Part shown: piece by piece, positions 1 to 5,350 of the stretch | How positions within the stretch are numbered: position 1 is the stretch's first letter | How the letters are laid out: each line of letters starts with the position of its first letter | Source: Bacteroidales bacterium | Lineage (GTDB): Bacteria > Bacteroidota > Bacteroidia > Bacteroidales > UBA7960 | Assembly (NCBI GenBank): GCA_007122505.1 | Contig: SKTQ01000309.1 | Location: 1 to 5,808, forward strand | Direction of reading: 5' to 3' | Length of the DNA stretch: 5,808 nucleotides | The notes under the pieces: generated by a model | Told to the model about the DNA's origin: nothing | The model's database searches: none | Seen by the model: the letters and a program-made list of their open reading frames with translations, nothing else | Made by a program: the position numbers and the translations under genes

Positions 1-903
1 ATACAGGGCTTCCTGCAGATGCTCAAAAGCCTTGTCGTATGCATTTTCCTGCAGATAAACGTCAGACAGCATGAGCCGGGCCATATAGTTTTCCGGATCC
101 TCCTCAAGCATTTGATAATATACTTCCTTTGCCTTGTCAGCCTGGCCGGTTTCCATGTACAGTTCACCGAGGATCTCATAAAACAGGATCTCGTCGGGAA
201 ACAACCGGATCATTTGCTCAGCTTCGGCGATGGCCTCTTCGTATTTTCCTGTTTCCAGCAGGATGCGTTGTTTCTGAATGCTCAGCTCCCGCGAAAATCC
301 GGTGAGGGTCTGCAGGTGACCGATCACGGCAATGGCCTTTTCAAACTCACCCAGGTATAGGTATGCGTTTTTGAGATTGCGGTGGTATCCAATGTTTTCC
401 GGGTCGTCCTGTGCCAGTTGTTCATAAATGGCGGTGGCCGCCGGCAGGTCATCCGAAAGAAGGTAGATATCGGCGAGAACCAATTGATATTCGGGGTTTC
501 TTGGGTCAATTTCAATGGCCTTCCAGATATATTTTCTGGCATCGGGCAGGTTGTTTTCAGACGCATATATTTTTGACAACTCGTAAAAAGCCGCGTCGTT
601 GCCCGGGTCTTTTTCGGCAGCTTCATAAAACAGGTTCTTTGCGCGCGTGATGTTTCCAAGCATCTTTTGCTGGATGGCATCGATCATGATGGCGGTACTT
701 CTTAGCTTGTCCGCTTCGGAAGATTGTTCAGATTCCTTTTGTGCCCGTTGTATTTCCTGTGCGAAGCCTGGGGCAAAGCAAGTGGTGAACAAGACAGCCA
801 ACGCAAGAGAAAGCAAGGGGATAAGTGTGCGGCCGGCCAGCATTTTCGGACCTTTAGCGACACCAATCCTTGTGCGCGGATGATATGCAGATGTGTTTTT
901 CAT
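1..903 (-). CDS. Secreted TPR-repeat protein, 3' end beyond the window
   Basis: The frame is open from ATG 903-901 to the window edge: 301 codons, with the C-terminus missing. A hydrophobic segment near residues 27-48 (LIPLLSLALAVLF, ending near GFA-QE) looks like a type I signal peptide. The cysteine inside it is preceded by FTT and is not a lipobox. Tetratricopeptide repeats follow in strict 34-residue register, beginning near residues 103, 137, 171, 205, 239 and 273, with a weaker one near 69-102. Units end in the usual DPxN-type turn (DPRN, DPEN). The protein is therefore probably a periplasmic or envelope helical scaffold for protein-protein contacts; its partner is unknown. The gene starts 18 bases after the dut stop and is probably co-transcribed with it. 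ATG 843-841 (residue 21) is a credible alternative start: it gives a shorter, more typical signal peptide and has AAGG upstream. The TPR assignment is firm, the cellular role is not. Confidence 0.9.
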   Translation of the reverse strand, partial: MKNTSAYHPRTRIGVAKGPKMLAGRTLIPLLSLALAVLFTTCFAPGFAQEIQRAQKESEQSSEADKLRSTAIMIDAIQQKMLGNITRAKNLFYEAAEKDPGNDAAFYELSKIYASENNLPDARKYIWKAIEIDPRNPEYQLVLADIYLLSDDLPAATAIYEQLAQDDPENIGYHRNLKNAYLYLGEFEKAIAVIGHLQTLTGFSRELSIQKQRILLETGKYEEAIAEAEQMIRLFPDEILFYEILGELYMETGQADKAKEVYYQMLEEDPENYMARLMLSDVYLQENAYDKAFEHLQEALY

Positions 904-921
904 AATTAATGATTTCGTGTT

Positions 922-1356
922 TTATGATGTTCCGGTGTGGCCGAAACCCCCTTCACCGCGGGTGGTTTTGCTGAGGCTGTTTACCCTGATAAGCGTTGCT
1001 TGTTCGTGAGAAGATATCACCATTTGTGCGATCCTGTCGCCATTTTGGATGGTATATGATTCATTGGACAGGTTTACCAGGATCACTTTGATTTCACCCC
1101 GGTAGTCGGCATCAATTGTTCCGGGTGTGTTCAGTACGGTGATGCCGTGTTTTGCTGCGAGCCCGCTGCGGGGCCTTACCTGGGCATCATAGCCGCCGGG
1201 GAGTTCTATGTGCAAACCGGTGCCAATGAGGGCCCGTTCCAGTGGCTTCAGCACTACCGGTGCATCCAGCATGGCGCGCAGGTCCATCCCGGCCGACAGC
1301 TCGGTTTCGTATGCGGGGAGCGGATTATTTGATCTGTTTACAATCTGGATTTCCAT
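922..1356 (-). CDS. dut: Deoxyuridine 5'-triphosphate nucleotidohydrolase (dUTPase)
   Basis: This cytoplasmic enzyme hydrolyses dUTP to dUMP and pyrophosphate. That keeps uracil out of DNA and supplies dUMP for thymidylate synthesis. At 144 residues it has the usual length of a trimeric dUTPase, and all five family motifs are present in order. Motif 1 is SAGMDLRA (21-28). Motif 2 is PRSGLA (62-67). Motif 3 is GTIDADYRGEIKV (79-91), with the expected catalytic Asp82 and the uracil-stacking Tyr85. Motif 4 is GDRIAQMV (107-113 region). Motif 5 is the glycine-rich RGEGGFGHTG (133-142), which closes over the nucleotide phosphates. The start is ATG 1356-1354; MEIQIVNRS is a typical N-terminus. The TPR gene follows after 18 bases. 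The serine hydrolase upstream ends 153 bases away, so dut probably has its own promoter in that gap, although I could not recognise one. Nothing suggests loss of function. Confidence 0.97.
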   Translation of the reverse strand: MEIQIVNRSNNPLPAYETELSAGMDLRAMLDAPVVLKPLERALIGTGLHIELPGGYDAQVRPRSGLAAKHGITVLNTPGTIDADYRGEIKVILVNLSNESYTIQNGDRIAQMVISSHEQATLIRVNSLSKTTRGEGGFGHTGTS

Positions 1357-1509
1357 ATTTCAGCCATTGACAACATAGATTAAACGCATGGATCAGGGTG
1401 GTGGTATCTGTCTTTGGAAAACAAATACAGCTCCTTTTGATGTTGCACGTGTGCTTCTAACAAAAAACTCACACAAAATTACTGAAAACACTTTATTTGC
1501 AACCGGGGC

Positions 1510-2784
1510 TTATCCGCCAATCACTTCGTACTCTTCAGGATCTTCTTCGTGTGGTGCGGAGATGTCGCGGATTTCCCTGTAAAACACAATGTTTTGCAGA
1601 CCTTCCACCAGGGGTGTGATATCTCTGCTGTTGTTGCTGAGGATGATGAGTGTGGCATCTTTATCGGTAAATCTTTTCAGGGATGTTCTGAATCCGCTCC
1701 ATCTGCCCGGGTGGTGCACCACGTGGATGTCCAAAAACGACTGCAGTCGCCATCCGAGGCCGTATCTGACAGGCCGGTCGTTTGCCAGGCGGGTATGGGT
1801 GAAGGCTTCCTGCCAGAGCTCTTCGGGCAGCAGCCGGTTTTCGGCGATGGCCCTGTCCCAAAGGAAAAGATCCGGGATATTGGAAAATATGCCTTTGTCG
1901 CCCATCACCCCGTCGTGGGGCACATCGGGGATAACGATATGGCTGCGGCCCCAGGGGCGAAAGCCATAGGCCCTGTCCATATTCATTTCGTCCGGCAGGC
2001 GGGGGTCATACACGAAGGTATGCTTCAGACCGACGGGGTCAAAGATGTTTTCCTTCATGAAGCCGGCAAATGATTGTCCGCTAACCCTTTCAATGAGCAG
2101 CCCGAGGAACGCATAGCCGGTGTTGGAATAAGCGAACCGGGTGCCCGGCCTAAAGTCCAGGTGCCTGGGATACCGCAGAAAGAGGTTGAGGATGTCTTCG
2201 TTATCCGGCGGATAGGGTTGGGTCCAGTGACGTTCCACCAGCCACATATAGTTTTGCAATCCCGCAGTATGGTTGAGCAGCATGCGCACGCTGATATCGG
2301 GATAGGGGAACTCAGGGATATAGGATGTGACCATGCTGTCGATGTGCAGGCGTCCGTCATGGTGCAGCATGAGGATGGCTGTGGCTGTAAAGGTCTTAGA
2401 GATACTGGCCAGCTGGAAGGGTGTTTGGATGGTCAGGGGTGTGTGGTTCCGGAAATCTGCAAACCCAAAACTCCGGCTTATCAGCACGGTTCCTTCACGC
2501 GCAGCAAGCACACTGCCATTGAAATTCCTTGCGAGCAGAAATTTTGTAATGGTATCCCGGAGGAAAAAGATTTCGTCATCGCTTAAACTGCCGGGCAAAA
2601 CCTTCTCAACCACTACAGCCTCTTCAATGCTTCGTTCATTAACCACTCCTGAGAAGGCAAGCATGTACATCATCATGGCTGTTAAGCCCAGAAACACAAT
2701 GTTTCTTTTGACCCCGGAACCTTTTTGGGCTTCATTAGGACCATGCGAACGGGATCCTTTGCTATTCTTGAATATATTGGGCAT
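1510..2784 (-). CDS. Membrane-anchored serine hydrolase, class C beta-lactamase/penicillin-binding fold
   Basis: From ATG 2784-2782 this encodes 424 residues. An in-frame TTG lies eight codons upstream but falls inside a probable promoter box, so I reject it. About 25 mostly polar, basic residues precede one hydrophobic segment (about 26-46, NIVFLGLTAMMMYMLAFSG), which suggests a signal anchor with the enzyme in the periplasm. The catalytic domain has the expected triad of motifs: SISK with nucleophile Ser127 and Lys130, YSN at 219-221 (within FAYSNTGYAFLG), and HPG at 358-360 in the HxG position. MGDKGIFSNIPDL and YGLGWRL are further family signatures. Members include AmpC-type beta-lactamases, D-aminopeptidases, DD-peptidases and esterases, and the substrate cannot be told from sequence. 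The C-terminus is unusually acidic, with six Asp/Glu in the last 15 residues. The gap to dut is 153 bases, so it is probably its own transcription unit. Confidence 0.93.
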   Translation of the reverse strand: MPNIFKNSKGSRSHGPNEAQKGSGVKRNIVFLGLTAMMMYMLAFSGVVNERSIEEAVVVEKVLPGSLSDDEIFFLRDTITKFLLARNFNGSVLAAREGTVLISRSFGFADFRNHTPLTIQTPFQLASISKTFTATAILMLHHDGRLHIDSMVTSYIPEFPYPDISVRMLLNHTAGLQNYMWLVERHWTQPYPPDNEDILNLFLRYPRHLDFRPGTRFAYSNTGYAFLGLLIERVSGQSFAGFMKENIFDPVGLKHTFVYDPRLPDEMNMDRAYGFRPWGRSHIVIPDVPHDGVMGDKGIFSNIPDLFLWDRAIAENRLLPEELWQEAFTHTRLANDRPVRYGLGWRLQSFLDIHVVHHPGRWSGFRTSLKRFTDKDATLIILSNNSRDITPLVEGLQNIVFYREIRDISAPHEEDPEEYEVIGG

Positions 2785-2805
2785 AGAAATTTTCAAAACA
2801 AAGTG

Positions 2806-2813
2806 CAAAATTA
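2806..2813 (-). promoter_or_regulatory. Candidate -7 promoter box of the serine hydrolase gene
   Basis: On the minus strand this reads TAATTTTG, an exact match to the Bacteroidota -7 consensus TAnnTTTG. It lies 21 bases upstream of the chosen ATG, preceded by a run of nine T. Transcription would begin near 2800 and give a leader of about 15 bases. The partner element is weak: the nearest upstream TTG (2831-2829) is only 15 bases away, shorter than the usual spacing of about 17-23. AT-rich DNA yields this octamer by chance fairly often, so confidence is limited. Its position supports the ATG start over the upstream TTG. Confidence 0.4.
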
Positions 2814-2940
2814 AAAAAAAATCACAGCCAATGTTTTATTGCATATGTTTTTGAGGGCTATTGATCCGAACCCGGAACTTGAATATTTTTATTCTGAGTG
2901 ATTTACCCAGTGATTTCGATATGTGAAAGAAATTTTCTTG

Positions 2941-3903
2941 CTATTTAGCCTGTGGTATGCAAATATCAACAGCCTGTGGCTTGCTGCTTATCTCTCCCAT
3001 GTTGAAAAGGATGTCAATGTATCCGTCCAGGTTGTCAAGATCTATTTCTGATGATAATGACATGGGCATGATGTTCATCAGGGCTGCCACATCTGTGTCA
3101 ATACCGGTGGCTGCGGCCAGTATTTCTCTGGCCTGCAAGGGATTCTGCCGGATAAACATTACTGCTTTATCGATGACTGCATAAAAACGTTTTGCAAGAG
3201 CGGGATTAACATCCGCCCACTGTGCATTTACACTTCCAACACCGACCGGGCTGGGAGAATATTGCATGGCATAGAGCGAGGTTGTGATCTGTTTTAGTCC
3301 GTGACTTACAATGCCCGTGGTCAATTCAGGCTCATAGGCAAAAAGAGCATCTATGTCATCCGACAGCAGGGCTTGCAGTTGCAGACCGGGGGCCAACTCA
3401 ATGCAAACCGGCAGTGCAAGACCGGGATAATGCTCTGAAAACAATGTCAGCAGGGTGTTTTGTGCTGTGGTGCCGGGGAAAACACCAATTTTTTTCCCCG
3501 CAAGGGCTTCGAAGTCGTTGGCAGGTGAATCGGATTTGACCACAATGCCATCGAAACCATTTTCGGCGGTAATCATACTGACTGAAAAGATCAGGGCTTG
3601 TCCGGGAGCGTTTTCCATCTCCTGAAGCAACGGAACAATGGCTAACTCAATAACCGCATCAATGTTTCCGGCCACTACCTTTTGGGCCAGCGAATTGCTG
3701 GTGGGAACCGACTGTGCATCAACTTCTAAGCCTTCATCGGAATAGAAACCCTGATCAAGTGCAACAAAATGGGTCAGGCTGGATACCATTGGAAGGTAGC
3801 CAACCCTGATTACAACGTCATTGTCGTCTTTCCTGCAAGCGGAGAAAAAGATGCACGTCAAGAAAACAATGACCAGTGCCTGAGGTTTTAAATTGGCTTT
3901 CAT
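2941..3903 (-). CDS. Substrate-binding lipoprotein, NMT1/SsuA/THI5-like (ABC-type solute binding)
   Basis: The ATG at 3903-3901 gives 320 residues. The frame extends to a TTG 36 codons earlier, but only the ATG places a normal lipoprotein signal peptide at the N-terminus. The signal is MKANLKPQ, a hydrophobic core, then the lipobox FSAC with acylated Cys23. The mature part begins with IRVGYLP (32-38) and continues with GFYSDEGLEVD (52-62), KVVAGNIDAVIE (75-86), GKKIGVFPGTTAQNTLL (136-152) and AYEPELTTG (189-197). These are the ligand-cleft landmarks of the NMT1/SsuA family, which binds sulfonates, nitrate, taurine or thiamine-precursor pyrimidines. The ligand here cannot be deduced. Directly after Cys23 comes RKDDND, which resembles the Bacteroidota lipoprotein export signal (K followed by two acidic residues) and suggests possible surface exposure. 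No permease or ATPase gene lies within the window, so it is an orphan here. It reads toward the serine hydrolase across a 156-base gap. Confidence 0.9.
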   Translation of the reverse strand: MKANLKPQALVIVFLTCIFFSACRKDDNDVVIRVGYLPMVSSLTHFVALDQGFYSDEGLEVDAQSVPTSNSLAQKVVAGNIDAVIELAIVPLLQEMENAPGQALIFSVSMITAENGFDGIVVKSDSPANDFEALAGKKIGVFPGTTAQNTLLTLFSEHYPGLALPVCIELAPGLQLQALLSDDIDALFAYEPELTTGIVSHGLKQITTSLYAMQYSPSPVGVGSVNAQWADVNPALAKRFYAVIDKAVMFIRQNPLQAREILAAATGIDTDVAALMNIMPMSLSSEIDLDNLDGYIDILFNMGEISSKPQAVDICIPQAK

Positions 3904-4309
3904 GTGTTTATGGTTTTGTTGTGATGAATAACCGGTTTTTATGCAGGGCGGATTGGAATCCACAAACTTTAACACACGAGAAAAGCCTTCCCGACAAACA
4001 GATTTCTTCAATACTTTTCAAATCTTTCTGACGCAAAAAAGGACAGAAATTACGGCATATACATCCAATGTAAACTGAATTGGTCAAAGACCAAAGCCCT
4101 CCTGTCTGCATTTCTCCAAATATAAGAAAAATTCCCATATATTCGGTATTTTCTTCATGGAGCAATTAGGTAAAACGATTTTAAATTAGGCTCTATAGTT
4201 GCACGACTTGTCTTTTATAAGTATTTTTCGGTGCGCCAAAAGCATGGATGTTTTTGATGAATATGTTGATGTTAATTGGCCTTGATGTTTCAAATGTTTG
4301 CATAAAAAT
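3904..4309. other. Divergent intergenic region, no convincing gene
   Basis: These 406 bases separate the minus-strand lipoprotein gene from the plus-strand CPBP gene and should hold both promoters. On the minus strand, TTTG is followed about 23 bases later by TAAAGTTTG (near 3963-3971). That is one base longer than the TAnnTTTG consensus and could drive the lipoprotein gene with a leader of about 60 bases. On the plus strand, AATGTTTG at 4293-4300 misses the consensus by one base and sits almost on the CPBP start codon. Neither is strong. The short reading frames here (minus strand, roughly 3908-4165 and 4186-4368) have TTG or overlapping starts and odd composition and match no family I know. 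I saw no riboswitch, tRNA or clear terminator. Confidence 0.6.
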
Positions 4310-5047
4310 ATGACCACCCATTCTTTCACTCCCGAGCTTGCACGCGCGGTCGCGGCATTGCTATTCATAACGACCGGCTACGCAGCATATTATTTAACAG
4401 CCTTTTCAGGCAGGGCCCGGAGGCTTTTCAAAAAGCGTATTGCGTCAGGGAAAAATGAGGTGTCGCTGTTTTTGTTTCAGAAACTAACGGGCTTTTTCTT
4501 TTTAGGGCTATTGCCGGGTGCAATTTTTTTTCAGCTTTTTGCCTTAACGCCTGAAAGGTATTCATTTGCGGGAATTCACCCGCCTGTTCCTGTGTATGTA
4601 ATTGTTCTGCTCGCCTTGTTGATTGTTTTCACCGCTGCTTTTTCAGCAAAAAAACACGATATTTACAGCAGAATTCCCCACATGCGTATTCGTTACTGGG
4701 GCATTAAAGAGATTGCGATCAGTGCAGGTGGCTGGGCAATATACCTCCTGGCCTATGAGTTTATTTTCAGGGGTTTGTTGTTGTTTTCCACCGCTGAGGC
4801 CTGGGGGGTATGGCCGGCGGTTTTGATCAATTTGTTTTTTTACGCCGTTTTTCATATTCCGAACGGTCGAAAGGAGACGCTGGCTTCCATTCCCTTTGGA
4901 CTGGTTCTATGTGTTGTTTCGCTGCTTTCCGGCTCTTTTTTGCCGGCTTTTCTGTTGCATCTTGTGTTATCAGTGTCAACAGAAATGTTTGCGATTCATT
5001 TTAATCCGGAGATGGAGTTTCGTTTTAGAGGAGCGTTGAGGGGGTGA
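4310..5047 (+). CDS. CPBP-family (CAAX protease/Abi-like) intramembrane protease homologue
   Basis: From ATG 4310-4312 this encodes 245 residues; a TTG four codons upstream is the only longer choice. It is a multi-pass membrane protein with hydrophobic segments near 12-31, 56-79, 94-111, 136-158, 165-182 and 195-221. The family signature is in the C-terminal half. Motif 1 is YEFIFRG (149-155), with Glu150 and Arg154 of the ExxxR pattern. Motif 2 is YAVFH (178-182), with His182. Motif 3 is HLVLS (217-221), with His217. The usual form is EExxxR, FxxxH and HxxxN/D, so the first Glu is Tyr here and the final Asn/Asp is Ser. I recall YEFxFRG variants in Bacteroidota, so this may be a subfamily rather than decay. 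Family members are intramembrane glutamate-type proteases involved in prenyl-protein processing, bacteriocin self-immunity or unknown roles. The substrate is unknown. The gene ends at the edge of a purine-rich tract. Confidence 0.82.
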   Translation: MTTHSFTPELARAVAALLFITTGYAAYYLTAFSGRARRLFKKRIASGKNEVSLFLFQKLTGFFFLGLLPGAIFFQLFALTPERYSFAGIHPPVPVYVIVLLALLIVFTAAFSAKKHDIYSRIPHMRIRYWGIKEIAISAGGWAIYLLAYEFIFRGLLLFSTAEAWGVWPAVLINLFFYAVFHIPNGRKETLASIPFGLVLCVVSLLSGSFLPAFLLHLVLSVSTEMFAIHFNPEMEFRFRGALRG

Positions 5048-5088
5048 GGGAGAAGGGGGGAAAGAGTGAAGGAGAGAGGGAGAGAAAG
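5046..5088 (+). repeat. Polypurine tract (GA-rich)
   Basis: Of these 43 bases, 42 are purines; the only pyrimidine is T5067. It begins one base after the T of the CPBP stop codon. Inside it, 5073-5085 is a 13-base mirror repeat centred on G5079. Purine mirror repeats can in principle form triplex (H-form) DNA, but this one is short. It looks like simple-sequence expansion rather than a gene or binding site. Confidence 0.8.
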
Positions 5089-5113
5089 TAAGAAGTAAGC
5101 AGTAGAAAGTAAG
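5086..5113 (+). repeat. Heptanucleotide tandem array 1 (AAGTAAG, four units)
   Basis: Four consecutive 7-base units are AAGTAAG, AAGTAAG, CAGTAGA and AAGTAAG. The third is diverged at three positions. The array is 28 bases long and continues directly from the purine tract. A second, unrelated 28-base heptamer array lies at 5234-5261. Confidence 0.75.
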
Positions 5114-5116
5114 TAG

Positions 5117-5136
5117 GGACAGGGCTTGACCTGTCC
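5117..5136. repeat. Perfect 7-bp inverted repeat (hairpin)
   Basis: The arms GGACAGG (5117-5123) and CCTGTCC (5130-5136) are exact reverse complements around a 6-base loop (5124-5129). It lies 70 bases after the CPBP stop and could serve as a 3'-end hairpin for that transcript. It is not followed by a T run, however: the nearest, at 5170-5177, is over 30 bases away. A canonical intrinsic terminator is therefore unlikely. A dispersed palindromic repeat is as likely an explanation. Confidence 0.7.
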
Positions 5137-5183
5137 AGAGATATGTTCATTTGTTTCCTTTGTGGTAAATTTTTTTTATTCCT

Positions 5184-5225
5184 CGCAAAGGCCGCAAAGG
5201 TTAAATCACGCAAAGGCCGCAAAGG
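5184..5225 (+). repeat. Four copies of CGCAAAGG in two 17-base direct repeats
   Basis: The octamer CGCAAAGG occurs at 5184-5191, 5193-5200, 5209-5216 and 5218-5225. The first pair (5184-5200) and second pair (5209-5225) are identical 17-base repeats separated by TTAAATCA. GCAAAGG-type repeats are familiar to me from Bacteroidota intergenic DNA, though I cannot confirm that for this sequence. The start-to-start spacings are 9, 16 and 9 bases. Confidence 0.85.
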
Positions 5226-5233
5226 ACTGAGAG

Positions 5234-5261
5234 CTGGGAACTGGGAGCTGGGAACTGGGAG
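5234..5261 (+). repeat. Heptanucleotide tandem array 2 (CTGGGA[A/G], four units)
   Basis: Four perfect tandem heptamers alternate their last base: CTGGGAA, CTGGGAG, CTGGGAA, CTGGGAG. This is also a 14-base unit duplicated twice. The total length is 28 bases, the same as the AAGTAAG array upstream. It is non-coding in this context. Confidence 0.85.
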
Positions 5262-5282
5262 GATTTGCGGTGGCAAACGAAA

Positions 5283-5328
5283 CGCCCTGAAGGGGAAAAT
5301 TAATTCAGCCTGAGGGAAACGCCTTGGG
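5283..5328. repeat. Two-hairpin repeat-like element upstream of the SDR gene
   Basis: The left part is CCCT-GA-AGGG (5285-5294), a short palindrome. The right part pairs CCTGAGG (5309-5315) with CCTTGGG (5322-5328) around a 6-base loop, using five Watson-Crick and two G-T pairs. An AT-rich linker joins them. The layout resembles a dispersed element I recall from Bacteroidota and some other environmental bacteria, in which a CGCCCTGAAAGGGCG-like palindrome precedes a CCCAGGG...CCCTGGG hairpin. This copy would be diverged. It ends 22 bases before the SDR start codon. Confidence 0.5.
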
Positions 5329-5350
5329 TAAATGCGGATAACTGAGACCA

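Larger units (their letters stand above)
5048..5350. other. Non-coding repeat mosaic between the CPBP and SDR genes
   Basis: The 303-base spacer holds no believable gene. A minus-strand reading frame across it (5025-5351) translates to repetitive Pro/Ser/Arg/Phe-rich sequence that only reflects the DNA repeats. From left to right it contains a purine-rich tract, a first heptamer array, a perfect 7-bp inverted repeat, an AT-rich stretch with eight T at 5170-5177, four copies of CGCAAAGG, a second heptamer array, a small TTTGC/GCAAA inverted repeat (5264-5277), and a two-hairpin element just before the SDR start. Each main module is listed separately. The promoter of the SDR gene must lie here, but I could not identify it. 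Confidence 0.75.

Noticed and set aside
1357..1509. Possible promoter TGTATTTG and a CACGTG palindrome between the hydrolase and dut
   Set aside because: The octamer misses TAnnTTTG by one base and has no upstream partner at normal spacing. A six-base palindrome alone is expected by chance.
2785..2808. TTG start eight codons upstream for the serine hydrolase
   Set aside because: The TTG overlaps the exact TAnnTTTG promoter-like box, so it would probably not be transcribed. A normal ATG lies just downstream.
1549..2854. Long plus-strand reading frames opposite the serine hydrolase
   Set aside because: They are antisense shadows of a gene with clear catalytic motifs. Their translations show no domain, and several overlap one another.
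2881..2916. GAATA/TATTC inverted repeat and two AGTGATTT copies 12 bases apart downstream of the lipoprotein gene
   Set aside because: These are short, AT-rich and weak. The stem is only five pairs and the 8-base repeat has no other support as an operator or terminator.
3904..4011. N-terminal extension of the substrate-binding protein from a TTG codon (36 extra residues)
   Set aside because: It would bury the lipoprotein signal peptide inside the protein. ATG 3903-3901 puts the signal and lipobox exactly where they belong.
3908..4165. Minus-strand 85-codon reading frame overlapping the lipoprotein start
   Set aside because: It has a TTG start, a cysteine-rich composition and no family resemblance, and it overlaps the lipoprotein leader in another frame.
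5342..5350. CTGAGA just before the SDR start, reminiscent of the TPP riboswitch motif
   Set aside because: None of the other conserved THI-box blocks is present, and the start codon follows immediately, so there is no room for the aptamer.
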